The notes beneath the pieces were generated by a model. That model was given only the letters and a program-made list of their open reading frames with translations. It made no database searches and was not told the DNA's origin. The translations under genes and the position numbers were made by a program. 64,000 nucleotides of DNA from Tupaia tana (taxonomy: Eukaryota; Chordata; Mammalia; Scandentia; Tupaiidae). Where the stretch lies: contig JAKSZU010000003.1 in NCBI GenBank assembly GCA_026018925.1, forward strand, positions 186,341,505 through 186,405,504, read 5' to 3'. This document shows, in pieces, positions 23,329-34,637 of the stretch (position 1 is its first letter; the number at the start of each line of letters is the position of its first letter).

Positions 23329-24009
23329 AACACAAGTCTAACTTCACGCATCCTATAAAGTAGCACCTAGCTGGGGCTACATATCCTACTGCAGTCATTG
23401 AATAGATATATTTTTTTTCCTGAAACTTTTTTTTTGTAACTCAATTTACATTCCTTCCCTAAGCATCATCACAACACACAAAATGCGATCTCCTATCCAG
23501 TACACACTGCATAGTGACTCAATCATGCACATTACAAAAAATTTTCCATTTCTAGTTCCTAGAAATATTTCCACCCCTCTTTCTGACCCTCTGTCCCTTC
23601 CCACCCTCCTCTCACACCACCTCCAGTGTCCACAATTGTCCTTCATTCCCTTCCCACCCATATTGCATTGATCACACAATTTCTTACATAATCTAACTAC
23701 TTTCAATGGTGAGTTCACTCATTACTACTAAGAAAACCAGTTTTAACTTAAATCAAAGAAATGCCAAGGAACTTTGCTTAAAGCCAGGAAACAGGTTAGG
23801 ATTCTGTTCAAATGGTAGGTGCATGAACCTATCAGTCTCATGTACTTTTATCTTCTGTTCTGGTTCAATTTTCCTGATTAAATTCTGGTATATAATATTC
23901 AACTCCAGACTTGTCCCTGTGATTAAGTTGGCCACTTTCTTAGTTTTGGGACTCTTATTTCCGTGTGTCTGTGTTTAATTTTCCTGATACAGCACACCCT
24001 TGAGAACTT

Positions 24010-24976
24010 CTTGGAGATCTGGTCTGGTGCTGGTAAATTCTTTCAGGTTTTGTTTATCTGAGAATGTTCTTGTCTTTTCTTCCCACCTGAAAGATAATCT
24101 TGCCGGGTACAGTAATCTAGGCTGAAATTGCTTCTCTCGTAACACTTTGAATATATTTTCCCATTCTCTCCTTGCTCACATTGTTTCCGATGAGAGATCT
24201 GCTGTTAGCCTGATGGGATGTCCTTTGTAGGTAACTTGATGTTTTTCTCTTGCCAATCTTAGTATCTTGTCTTTGTCTGCGGTTTTGGTCAACCTGGTTA
24301 TAATGTGTCTTGGAGAAGATCTTCTTGGGTTGATTCTATTTGGGGTCCTTTGTATTTCCTGGGACTGGATCTTCGAATGCCTCTCTAGGTTTGGAAAGTT
24401 TTCTCGCAGGATTTCATGGAATAGATTATCAATGCCCTTATGGGTCTCTTCACTTTCTGGAATGCCAATTATCCAGATATTTGGACGTTTGATGGTATCC
24501 AGTACTTCTCACATATCATTCTCAAATTTTTGGGCCATTTTCTCAGTTTTCGTGGTGGATTTTTCTAGGCCAGCCAATTTCTCTTCTACATCTGAGATTC
24601 TATTTTCTGAATGATCTAGTCTGCTTTTAATACTTTCAAGGGAGATTTAGACTTCTTATATTAAAGACTTCATCTCTAGCAGTTCCATTTGAGTCTTTTG
24701 TAAAGTGTATAATTCCTCTTTTAGATCTTGCAAGAATTTCCTCATCTCCTGGAACTCGTCAACTTCTTTCTCCTTTCTCTTTAGTAGTTCATTATCTCTC
24801 TTCTCTTCCTTCTCTGTTAGCTTCAACATTATGAATGCTCTAAATTCCTTATCAGACATTTCCATGATTTTCACTGAGCTGCTTGTGGATGAAGAAGAGT
24901 TACTCTTTTCCCTTGGAGGAGAGGTATTTTCTCGTTTTCCCATATTTCTCGTGATCCGGCGGTGATTTCTTGTCAT
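24010..24976 (-). pseudogene. ORF1 of H3 (L1 ORF1p-like), lightly damaged
   Basis: Starts 'MTRNHRRITRNMGKRENTSP' at 24976 and aligns along its length with the open ORF1 of H4 (62041-63039). It is interrupted by in-frame stops, including CAA to TAA after 'LLEMKSLI' near 24658 and CGA to TGA before 'ARREWENIF' near 24177. Otherwise the coiled coil, RRM and C-terminal domain are all recognisable. This little damage fits a rather recent insertion. Confidence 0.9.
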
Positions 24977-25649
24977 CTGATGGATGGTGTGTTTCTTTCA
25001 AATTCTTGAAGTTCAGTCGCTAGCTCGTTTGTTGGAGGCTGAATTATCAGTAGAAAATCTTCATTCCCTGAAAAATCTAGTTCGCTGGAGCCATGTGGAA
25101 CCTTCTTCTGAAGGCCCGGCTTCTTCTCTAAAACTGTTTTTCTTTAAATTAAAAAATACATTAAAAATACCTGTTAATATCTTTTAAATGACTGCAGTAA
25201 GCTATAAAGCCCCAGAGGGGTACTACTTCATAGTATGCTCACTTTACTCACTGAGGTTTATGCCTAAAGTCAGACATGCATTCATAGATATGTATATATC
25301 AGCTGTACTTGCTATTGAAAGTTTTCAACTTAATTAAGATCCTTAGTGAATCAATAAAATGTAAAAAAAAAAAGTCATGGAAAACAACTTTAGATACTAG
25401 AGACGGCATGAGATAAGGGAGAGAATTGGCAGAGGGTGAGAGATAGGGAATCAAGTGAGGGGAAAGCGAAATATACAAGAAATAAGAAATAGGAAATTAT
25501 TTGTTGATGATGACATGTATGGTAATATCCTTGATTGAGCCAATATACAATGTATTATGGCTGGAAAATCTAATCTTGTATATTATATTGATGTACAATG
25601 AATGACTGAATAAATAAATTAAAGTAAAATAAAAAGAAAGAAAAAATTT

Positions 25650-26100
25650 TGTACCAAAATGAAAAAAAATTCAAATTTTCATTTGTATCTATAAAAGTGG
25701 TAAATTCTAGGAATAAATAAAAAGTGAGACACTTTGCTGCAATAAAATAATTTGACCATACTCCATCTGCCTATAGAAAGAAAATTAAATTCACCATGGT
25801 GAAAATAGTATCATCTAGAGCCTTTGCCATAATTCATGCACACTGCATTAATTTAAAATGATCAAGAATAAGAGAAAACAAGACCAATGACAAAAATAAA
25901 GAAAAAAGATAAAGTGACGAACCCACAAGTGATTCAAATACTGGAATTTTCAAAAATGGACTTAAATATAACTAATAATTTTGATTAAATAAATAAAATA
26001 TGAAGGATTTTACCATAGAATTACAATTCATAAAAATGGAAGCAAACACTTTCTAGAAATTAAAATTATTTATATGCCTAAAAAAATAATGTGTGGAGCT
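25650..26100 (+). mobile_element. old L1 fragment (5' of ORF1 region)
   Basis: 'gacgaacccacaagtgattc', 'aaatactggaattttcaaaa' and 'ggacttaaatataact' follow the order of old mammalian L1 5' / ORF1 sequence. Decayed. Confidence 0.55.
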
Positions 26101-26123
26101 TAAGAAAAAATATTATAGTCCTT

Positions 26124-26390
26124 GGGAACCAGCAGATGTCATAATGGTTACATCACTGGACTCCCACATAGTTGACTGTGATTTGAGTCTTGGGTCTGGC
26201 AGCTTAAAACTCATGCTGGGCGCGTGTGCATGTGTTCCCAAAATCCTAAAAGGAGAATGGAGGAGAAGGGATTGCAGCATGGCCATCCCCACTGGAAGGA
26301 TGATTTCAGACTTTCTGTCTTTCTCTCACTCTCTGTCTCCCCAGTGAGCACATGTGCCCTATAGTAAAAAAAAAAAAAAAAAAAAAAACA
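26124..26390 (+). mobile_element. SINE-A, older copy
   Basis: 'gggaaccagcagatgtcata' head, CpG-depleted body, A24 tail. Imperfect duplication 'ttatagtcctt' / 'ttataatcctt' at 26113 and 26430. Confidence 0.85.
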
Positions 26391-26547
26391 AACTTTCTTA
26401 ATAAATAAATAAATAATCAAAAAATAAAAATTATAATCCTTAATTTTCTTTCACATTCTCCCAAAGCAGAAAACTTTGCTGAGTGCCCTAAATAATGTTT
26501 CCTTGGAGTGAAAAAGGTGACACAGTACCTTTTCTTAAGGGAGGTTG

Positions 26548-26672
26548 TTATAGGTCAAATTGCGTCCCCCAAAAAGATATAATGAAGTCCTAACTCCCTT
26601 ACTCGGAATGTGACTTTATTTGGAAATAGGGTCAATGCAGACACAATTAGTTAAGATGAAGTCGTACTGGAG
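26548..26672 (+). mobile_element. MLT1-type (MaLR) LTR fragment
   Basis: 'ttataggtcaaattgcgtcc', 'aagtcctaactccc', 'atgtgactttatttggaaat', 'agggtcaatgcagacacaat' is the MLT1 5' order. A short ancient piece. Confidence 0.75.
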
Positions 26673-27291
26673 AAAAGTGAGCTCAAATCTACCCCCTTCC
26701 CTAAACAATGAGAAAGATGAAAACAAAACAAAACAAACAAAAAAAAACAACAACGAAATAACTCTTTTGAGACAGGCAGTTTAAGACTACGACTCTGAAA
26801 GGAGGGAAACAAAGGAGGTGAGCCCTATAACTGCCTGTGTTTACTGCCTGGAGGCAGTTTCCAGTCCGCCCCACCAGCGAAAAGTAAAGCGAACAGATTT
26901 CCATGTGTTACAGAGATAAAGATCTAGGTAGGGGAGGTTAAAGTGCCTAGAATTTTTGAACTGGAGTGCTGGAGAAGAAAGAGCAAGAGAGAGAGATTGA
27001 AAGAATATGTACTCCAAAGGTCTGCAGAGGAATCCCATCAAGTCTCTGGTTGACTACTGATCTATGTGTGTGTCAGAGAAAGGATCACTACTGATCTCTT
27101 TCAGGGAAAGGATCACCTGAAAGGAGTAGGCAGAATAATTAATCAATATAAGAATAGTTCATGTTTCTACTCCACCCATAGCAAAAATGATCTGATAAGA
27201 TAATGAGGGCTTGGTAGAGTCTTCAAAAGAGTATCACCTTAGTAGTAGCATTAAATTAGTCCTAGATTAAAGGCTGTTCTGAACCTTTTTG

Positions 27292-27551
27292 TTTGTTTTT
27301 AAGAGATTTTTGCTATAGGGTGCATGCTCTTGCCAGACAGACAGAGAGAGATGGAGAGAAAGTGAGAAATTACTCCCCAGGGGGATGGCCACTCCATAAT
27401 CCCTTTTCCTCCAGTCTCTTCTCAGGATTTTGGGCATGCATGCAAAGGCACCCTGCATGAGTTTCAAGCTGCTGGGTCTGAGATTCAAACTGTAATTGGC
27501 TATGTTGGAGTCCAGTGTCTGTCTTAATCACTACACCACCTGCTGGCCCCC
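27292..27551 (-). mobile_element. SINE-A, older copy
   Basis: From 'agagatttttgctatagggt' to 'ctacaccacctgctggcccc'. CpGs are mostly lost. The head end resembles SINE-B, so it may be an intermediate subfamily. Confidence 0.8.
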
Positions 27552-27587
27552 TGAATCTGCTTTTAAAGATGAAAAGCAAACCTCAAA

Positions 27588-27737
27588 GGTCTAGACAGTG
27601 GCACAGTGATAGAACATGAAACTCTGCAAGGCTAAACAACGTGGGAAGGTTTGGGGATACATAGTGCACATGCATGACCATGATCTAGACAAGATGTGCA
27701 CCAGAACAAAATCTAACATTGGTTAAAGAAATAGAAT
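27588..27737 (+). mobile_element. SINE-D copy
   Basis: 'tctagacagtggcacagtga' and 'catgaccatgatctagacaa' match the SINE-D order at 1511 and 35068. Confidence 0.5.
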
Positions 27738-27744
27738 AAAATCC

Positions 27745-27822
27745 AGGGGCCAGCAAGTGGCATGGTTCTTAAGGGCTCTGGATTCCCACATGGCTGACTG
27801 CGGTTTGAGTCCCAGATGTAGA

Positions 27823-27873
<51 letters not shown>

Positions 27874-27929
27874 CCCTCCCTCCCCCCCTTTCTCTTTCCC
27901 TCTGTAGTCAAATTAAAAAAAAAAAAAAT
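27745..27929 (+). mobile_element. SINE-B copy with expanded CT microsatellite
   Basis: Head 'ggggccagcaagtggcatgg'; the CT-rich part has grown to a (CT)n run at 27829-27870 followed by C-rich sequence; A-rich tail. Confidence 0.8.
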
Positions 27930-28087
27930 CCAGCAACCAACAAGGTAAATTCACAATGTCTGGTATCCAATAAGATATTAACAAGGATGCAGATGGTACT
28001 TCTGGCTATGGCAGAATTAAGAGGTAGGTGAATTCTCTCTTCAAAAAACAAGTATAAATTGGACAAATTATCTAAAACAGCCATTTT

Positions 28088-28339
28088 TTTTTTTTAGAGG
28101 TTTTCGCTATAGGGCGCGTGTGCTCGCCAGACAGAGACAGACAGAGAGACAGAAAGCGAGAAATCACCCCCCAGGGGGGATGGCCATGCCGCAATCCCTT
28201 CTCCTCCATTCTCCTCTCGGGATCTTGGGCACGCATGCACACGCGCCCGGCGTAAGTTTTAAGCCACCGGGTCCGGGATGCGAACCTCAGTCGACTACGT
28301 GGGAGTCCAGCGACATAGCCGTTACGCTAACTGCTGGTT
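28088..28339 (-). mobile_element. SINE-A, young copy with exact 17-bp duplication
   Basis: 'tctaaaacagccatttt' at 28071-28087 and 28340-28356 flanks a reverse SINE-A. Confidence 0.95.
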
Positions 28340-28521
28340 TCTAAAACAGCCATTTTAAGATCCTAAGGCAAATAACAAATTGAGAAGCGTTTATCGATTT
28401 CATTTTTTTTTCTTTTTTTTTTTTCTTGCTAGAGCTTCAGGTAAGAAGAGCAGGAGTTTGTAGTCTTCTTGCCTAGTCCACTTCTATTCTTCCACCTCCA
28501 GTTGGTTGCCAAGAATGACAG

Positions 28522-28710
28522 TTTTTTTTTAAAGAATTATTTAATTAAATTAATTAATTAGTTAATTAATTAATTTTAATTTGACTAAAGAGATTGAGTG
28601 AGAGGGAGAGAGAAGGAAAATGAGAAAGCAAGCTGCCAGGTCTGAAACTCAAACTCCAGTTGGCCATGTGGGAGTCCAGTGTCCTAATCACCATGCCACC
28701 TGCTGGCCCC
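28522..28710 (-). mobile_element. SINE-B copy
   Basis: T-rich tail with TTAA repeats, GA-rich part, head complement 'ccatgccacctgctggcccc'. Confidence 0.8.
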
Positions 28711-29323
28711 AAAAATGATAATTTTTAAAAGATGAAGCTGTTGTGAAAACCATCAGTTTTGCTACCCGAGGAGGCAGACTAGACTTGGGACAGAAAGCAG
28801 AAGGCCATGACAACATTGTCAGTAACAAAATTTGGTAGAAAACCAACTCTGCTAACTTGAGTTTGTGATCACAGTTGGAATAAGTGGTGAAATCAGGCAG
28901 AAATTTAAAAAGAAGTTTTGGAAATATGAGCCACAGCAGGGCTATATTATCTTACCACCCACTTCTGGCTGACTTGGAAACCTCACACGTACACAGTGGA
29001 AACCCAGCAAAGCCTAGTGAAAAATAAAAAGCCTAGGCACACTTCAGAACTAGCTGAATTTTGAAAGCACTCACTTCTTGATTTACAGATAGATATGCCA
29101 ACAAATAAGTGGATGGAAACCCTATAGACTAAAGGTAGTTGAGCAAAATCTCTGCTCAAATCATTGGTTGCCCAGTAAGTTATGCTGAGACTGAGATAAA
29201 CACTAGCTAGCCAGGATAAAAAATTAAAATAGAATTTAAAAATCTAAGGAGACTCATCAGCAATCATCTGAAAACCCACAGGAGTGAAAAAGTTCAATCA
29301 AAATGTGTTTTTAAAAGTGTGGA

Positions 29324-29584
29324 GGGGAGCAAATGGCATAGTGATTAAGGCGCTGGACTCCCACCTGGTCTACCACAGTTCAAGTCTCAGACCTGGTGGC
29401 TTGAAAATCACACTAGGCATGTGTGCCCAAAATCCTGAGAGGAGAATGGAGGAGAAGGAATTACAATGTGACCATTTCCCATGGGGGGTGAATTCTCACG
29501 TCCCCTCTCACTGTTTTTCTGTCTCTCTCTCTCTCTCTGGTGAGCACATGTATCCTATGGAAAAAACTTAAAAAAAGAAAAAAG
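29324..29584 (+). mobile_element. SINE-A, older copy
   Basis: 'gcaaatggcatagtgattaa' head, 'ctcagacctggtggcttgaa', body and AAAAAAG tail. Confidence 0.75.
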
Positions 29585-29971
29585 TCAGGGGGGAAAATCA
29601 GAACATAGAGTTGCTATAATATGAGAGATCTTCAAACAGTTCATAGAAAATGTATATTATGAAAAAGTATGCATGGATTTCAAATAATTTTGTAACAAAA
29701 TAAGTTGTACTTCAGTTCTGTTTTCCCAAGAACTTTTATTTTTTTCTTTTTCTTTTTCTCATTTGCTCGAGGGTATGTGTGCTCTCTAGAGAGAGGAAAA
29801 TAGGGAAAGTGAGACTGAACCCATACATGGGGAATGGTCACTCTGCAATCCCTCTTCTTCATTCTTCTTTCAGGATTTTGACCACACCTGCACACACACC
29901 CAGTATATTTTTCTTTTTCATTTTCTTTTCCTTTTCCTTTTTCTTTTTTTTTATAAAGCAAATCTCTCTCT

Positions 29972-30161
29972 TTTTTAAAAGAATTATTTATTTTATTTTA
30001 TTTATCCATTCATTTTATTTTAATTTGACCAGAGAGAGAGAGAGAGGGAAAGTTAGAGAGAGAGGGAAAGTTAGAAAGCAAGCCACCAGGTCCGGGACTC
30101 AAACCGTGGTTGGCCATGTGGGAATGTCCAGCGCCTTAACCACCATGACACCTGCTGGTCC
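29972..30161 (-). mobile_element. SINE-B in the tower
   Basis: Reverse SINE-B: T/A-rich tail, GA-rich part with an internal duplication of 'gagggaaagttag', head complement 'ccatgacacctgctggtccc'. Confidence 0.8.
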
Positions 30162-30181
30162 CCTCCTTTTTCTTTTTCTTT

Positions 30182-30321
30182 TTTAGGGAGAGAGTTTTTT
30201 GCTATAGGGCTCATGCGCTCGCCAGAAAGACAGAGAGAGACAGAGAGACAGCGATAAATTACCACCCCCAGGGAGGATGGACACGCCGCAATCCCTTCTC
30301 CTTCATTCTTTTCTCAGAATC

Positions 30322-30367
<46 letters not shown>

Positions 30368-30740
30368 AGAGGTTTTCGCTATAGGGCGCGTGCGCTCGCC
30401 AGACAGACAGACAGAGACATAGAGACAGCGAGAAATCACCCCCCAGGGGGGATGGTCACGCCGCAATCCCTTCTCCTCCATTCTCCTCTTGGGATCTTGG
30501 GCACGCATGCACACATGCCCGGCGTGAGTTTTAAGCCACCGGGTCTGAGACGCGAACCGCGGTAGACTACGTGGGAGTCCAGTGACATGGCCATTACGCT
30601 AACTGCTGGTTCCCTTTTCTCAGGATCTTGAGTACACACACACACACACCCGGTCTGAGTTTAAACCAGTGGGTCTGGGACTTGAACCATGGTCGACTAC
30701 ATGGGAATCCAGCAACAGCCATTACACCAATTGCTGGTCC
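30182..30740 (-). mobile_element. SINE-A in the tower, itself interrupted
   Basis: Tail and body at 30182-30325; head at 30616-30740. The break carries the duplicated 'cttttctcag' motif. A younger SINE-A fills the gap. Confidence 0.8.
30326..30615 (-). mobile_element. SINE-A, innermost, with 42-T run
   Basis: Begins with a T run of about 42 (poly(A) tail in reverse), then a nearly consensus SINE-A to 'gctaactgctggttccc'. The long pure tail and intact CpGs point to a very young insertion. Confidence 0.9.
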
Positions 30741-30758
30741 CACATCCAGTATATATAT

Positions 30759-31016
30759 TTTTTTTGGAGAGGTTTTTGGTATAGGGTACATGCGTTCGCC
30801 AGACAGACAGAGAGAGACAGAGAGATAGAAAACGAGAAATCACCCCCCAGGGGGGATGGCCACGCTGCAATCCCTTCTCCTCTATTCTCCTCTCGGAATC
30901 TTGGGCACGCACGCACACGCGCCCGGCGTGAGTTTTAAGCCACCGGGTCCGGGACTCGAACCGTGGTTGGCTACATGGGAGTTCAGCGACATAGCCATTA
31001 CGCTAATTGCTGGTTC
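30759..31016 (-). mobile_element. SINE-A in the tower
   Basis: Reverse SINE-A flanked by 'cacatccagtatatatat' (30741) and 'cacacccagtatattttt' (31017). Confidence 0.85.
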
Positions 31017-32516
31017 CACACCCAGTATATTTTTCAAGTCACTGGGTCCAGGACTCAAACCATGCAGTCAGCCACATGTGTTACAGCTGCCTTAACCACT
31101 ACACCACTGGCTGGCCCTCCACGAACTTTTTAAAGGTTTTTTGTATTAATGAAGATACCTACCTACTTGTCAACTGAAAATTATGAGAAATGCAAAAAAA
31201 CAAGAAAGTGTGACCCACATTCAGGAAAAAAAATAAATTAGTCAATGACCTCAGATGTTGGATTGAGTAGACAATTCTAAGTTATTATAAATATATTCAA
31301 ATAATTAAAATTATGTTCAAATAACTAAAAGAAGTTATAAACATATAAAAATAATATATCTCAATAAATAAAAGCTATAAAAAAAGAACCAAATGGAAAT
31401 TTGAGAGTTGTACAGTAACTGAAATTTAAAATTCCCCTATGGGCCCAGTAACAGAATAGAGCTGGCAGAAAAACAAATCAGTGCACTTGAAAATATATTA
31501 GTAGAACATTCCCAATCTGAACAATAGAAAAAAGATTAATGAAAAAGTAGTGGTACCTCAAAGACTTGTGGGACAGCATCAAGCAAACTCGTGAGAGAGA
31601 GTCAGAAGAAAGGAAGTAAGGAAAGGAAGAAGGAAAGGAGGGAAAGAGGGAGGACAGTAAAAAATTCTCCAAACTTGATTATGAACATATTTCTTCAAAT
31701 ACAAGAAGTTAACAAATCTCCAGTTATGTTAAACCCAGAGATCCACCACTGGATACATCATAGTCAAAATGTTGAAAGCCAAAAATGGAAGAGAGAGAGA
31801 GAGAACATCTTTAAATCAGTAAGAGAAAAAAATGACTCATTGTGTGTAGGGGAAGAAAGATATGAGTAATTGCTGACTTCACACCTGAAATACGAAGGCC
31901 AGAAGACAGTAGAGTGATATAGGAAAGAAGTTTGAAGAAAAATCTGTTAATCAAGAATATTATATTAATCAAAACTAAAAATAAGGACATTTCCAGATGA
32001 TCAAAACTCAGAGAATGTGTTGCTAGCTGATCTGTAATCAAAGGAATACTAAAGAAAGTCCTTCAGGCTAAAAGGAAACAATATCAAATGCTAAATAAAA
32101 TCCACAGAAAGAAATGAAGAGCACAGGAATGGTAAATATTTGAGTAAATAGAAAAGATAAATAAATATAATACATAATAAATACATTTATAACTATAGAG
32201 TAGATAAAACATAGTTTACAGATAAATATATTTTCTTTCTTCCCTTCCTTTAAAAGCATAAGATTGTATAAATCAATCATTATAGCACTATATTATTGAG
32301 TTATAACACATACAGACGAAAATATATGACTATAATAGCACAAAAGAAGGAAGTTGAAATGGAGTAATATTGGAGCATAGTTGTTATATTTTCCTGGAAC
32401 TAAGTCTATAGTTAATATAGACTGTAACCCCAAGAGCAACAACAGTAAATATACATATGTTGACAAATGATATATATCATGCATACAGTAACCACACAAA
32501 ACTGGGGTGGCCATAT

Positions 32517-32591
32517 TATTGGGTCATCCTGACATATTTTTGCATAGAAAAACATAGAAAATTATGCCATGACTTTCTCGACAACTGAATA
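32517..32591. mobile_element. mariner-type MITE, internally deleted
   Basis: Left end 'ttgggtcatc' is joined to 'ctgacatatttttgcataga'; right end 'catgactttctcgacaactg'. Located in the L1 spacer. Confidence 0.7.
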
Positions 32592-32712
32592 GCATCAGAC
32601 AAAATAAACATTCAGACTACTACTGTAGAAAGGAGCAAATTCATGAGGAAGAAAGAGTTAATACATTAAGTAAGAAGCTATAAAAATTATAAAAATATAT
32701 ATACCATACATG

Positions 32713-32955
32713 TAGGCCAGCATAGTGGTTAAGGTGGCTGATTCCACATGGCTGACAGCATGGTTTGAGTCTCAGACCCAGTAGCTTGAAAAATATGCCC
32801 AGTGCATGTGTGTAGATGCTGAAAATCCAGAAAAGGAAAGAAAATAAGGAGAAGGGATTGCAGCATGACCGTGCTATATAGGGGCACTCTCACTTTCTCT
32901 TTCTCTCTCTGTCCCCCCATATCTCTCTGGTGAGCACATGCACTCTCTGGCAATA
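32713..32955 (+). mobile_element. SINE-C copy
   Basis: 'aggccagcatagtggttaag' head, 'ggtttgagtctcagaccca', body, 'gagcacatgcactctctggc'. Diverged. Confidence 0.7.
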
Positions 32956-33061
32956 TGCTTTTTAAAGTATACATACACCTAAAAAACAGAGCTCTAAAAT
33001 ACAAGAAGCAAAAATCAACAGAATTAAGTGGAAAAGTAGACAATTCAACAACTATAGTCAT

Positions 33062-33247
33062 GGGACCAGCAAGTGGCATGGTGGTTGCAGTGCTGGACGC
33101 CCACATGACTGATCAGGGTTCAAGTCTCGGACCTGGAGGCTTGCTTTCTCACTTTCCGTCTCTCTCTCTCTCTCTCTCTCTCTCTGGTGAGCACATGTGC
33201 CCTATTTCAAATTAAATAATAATAATAAATAAAATAAAATAAATACT
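33062..33247 (+). mobile_element. SINE-B copy
   Basis: 'gggaccagcaagtggcatgg' head, (TC)n run at 33159-33186, AAT/AAAAT tail. Confidence 0.85.
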
Positions 33248-34131
33248 TTAGGAAAAAAATATAGTCAGAGTCTTCAACATTCCTTTCCCACAATTGATAG
33301 AACTAAAGACTAAATAAGAATATAAGAGATTTAAACAACACTACTGACCAGATTGACCTAACTGACATTCTTAGAACACTATTTCCAACCATGGCAGGAT
33401 ACATGTTCTTTTCAAGCACCCATGAAACATTACAGGATAGACCATATGCTACTCCATAAAACAAGTTTCAATCAATTTAAAAGGATGGAAATTATTCAAA
33501 GTATGTTCTCTGATCACAGCAGAATTAAATTAGAAGTCAACAACAAAATGGAATTTTGGAAAATCTTAAATAGAAAATAAGCAATAGACTTCTAAATAAT
33601 CAGCAGTCAAAGAAGGAGAATTTGGAAAATATCTTGGGCTAGATGAAAATGAAACATAACATATAAAAATGTATGGAATATAATAAAGCAGTATTTAGAG
33701 GGAAAAATGTGACTTTAATTACCTATATATCAATAGAAGGCAGGAAAATCTAAAATTAGTAATCTAAATTACCACCTCAAGAAATAGAATAAACCTAAAA
33801 AAAATGCCAAGAACATCATAATCAAAATGCTGAAAAATACAATAAAGGAAAAGTTATAAATAAATTTTAAAAGACATAGAAAAAACAGCCAAGATAAGAA
33901 TTATAGTGTATTTCTCATCTAAAACTGTGTAATCTAGGAGACAATGGAGAGGCAACTTTCCTGAAAGAAAGCTGGAAAATCTAGAATTCATCATCCACTA
34001 AAATTATATTTCAAAAATGAAGGCAAAATTAGGATATTTTCATGAGAACGAAGCTGAGAAAATTTATTTGAAGCAGACTTTTTTAAATGACGAAGGGAAT
34101 TTTTCAAGCAGATCAAAAATGATAGCAGTGG

Positions 34132-34388
34132 CACAGCCAGTGGCATGGTGGTAAAGGCATCTAGATCCCAGATGACTGACTGTACAGTTCAAATCCAGGA
34201 CCCAGTGGCTTAGAAGACACTCCAGGCACATGTGTGTGTATTCTCAAAATCCTGAAAGGAGAGGTAGAGGAGAAAGGACTGTGTCATGACTGTCCCCCCA
34301 GGGAGAGTGCTTTCTTACCCTCTCTCCCACCTCAGCTGCCATCTTTCTCTAGGACATTAGCTCTCTGGCAAATTAAAAATTAAAAAAG
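34132..34388 (+). mobile_element. SINE-C copy
   Basis: 'agccagtggcatggtggtaa' head, 'cccagtggcttagaagacac', 'tggcaaattaaaaattaaaa' tail. Confidence 0.65.
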
Positions 34389-34412
34389 ATAATAGATAGG
34401 AATTTAGATCTA

Positions 34413-34637
34413 GGGGCCAGACGGTGGTATAGTGGTTAAGGTGCTGGACTTCCACATGGCCCTGTGGTTCAAGCCCCAGACCCAAAGGCTTGAAACTCAT
34501 GCCAGGCATATGTGTATGCATGCCCAAAATCCCGAGAAGAGAATGGAGAAGGGGTGATTTCTTGCTTTCTGTCTCTCTGTTTCTCTGGCAAGGTCACATG
34601 CCCCATAGAAAAAATCTCTCAAAACAAAGAAAGAAAT
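34413..34637 (+). mobile_element. SINE-A, shortened
   Basis: 'ggggccagacggtggtatag' head; the central hairpin region is deleted (34545-34553). Imperfect duplication 'aatttagatct' / 'aatttagacct'. Confidence 0.75.

Larger units (their letters stand above)
22724..25129 (-). mobile_element. H3: full-length young ORF1-only (HAL1-like) element inside H2
   Basis: Antisense to H2. The 16-bp target 'aaaactgtttttcttt' is exactly duplicated at 22708-22723 and 25130-25145; the right copy runs into AAA, giving a CTTT/AAA junction of L1-endonuclease type. From its 5' end (right): start AGAGAAGAAG at 25129, short leader, ORF1 24976 to about 24010, 3' UTR with two tandem units, T-rich (poly(A)) end at 22724-22737. 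A SINE-A lies in the 3' UTR at 23039. No ORF2. Confidence 0.9.
20288..25640 (+). mobile_element. H2: ORF1-only L1-derived (HAL1-like) element, old subfamily, split by H3
   Basis: Parts in order: leader block 20288-20835 (with a SINE-A in it), ORF1 relic about 21030-22310 (with a SINE-A in it), a short remnant that may be the very start of ORF2 near 22390-22440, 3' UTR to 22723, then H3, then the rest of the 3' UTR 25130-25640 ending in TAAATAAATTAAAG. When H3 and one copy of its 16-bp duplication are removed, the 3' UTR reads through and matches H1. Single 3' UTR unit. No reverse transcriptase. The 5' limit is uncertain. Confidence 0.8.
29735..31117 (-). mobile_element. outermost SINE of a nested tower
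   Basis: An old reverse SINE-A-like copy: tail and body at 29735-29913, head at 31018-31117 ending 'ccactggctggccc'. The segment 'acacccagtatatttttc' occurs at 29896-29913 and again at 31018-31035, with a third version at 30741, so four further SINEs lie inside it. Confidence 0.75.
26690..33800 (+). mobile_element. old L1 element in pieces (5' UTR, ORF1, spacer, ORF2 start)
   Basis: One old L1 can be followed through many SINE insertions. 5' UTR: 26900-27290 ('gggaggttaaagtgcctaga', 'agggcttggtagagtcttca') and 27552-27587. Continuing leader 27945-29320. ORF1-like sequence 31230-32060 ('attctccaaacttgattatg', 'caagaatattatattaatca', 'aaagtccttcaggctaaaag'). Spacer 32060-32700. ORF2 endonuclease region 33250-33800 ('acatgttcttttcaagcacc'). 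All frames are decayed. Whether all pieces are one insertion is inferred from order and orientation. Confidence 0.65.

Noticed and set aside
29735-31117. Repeated similar blocks with spacers, at first sight array-like
   Set aside because: Nested SINEs of a mammalian genome. No short regular repeat/spacer units, so not a CRISPR array.
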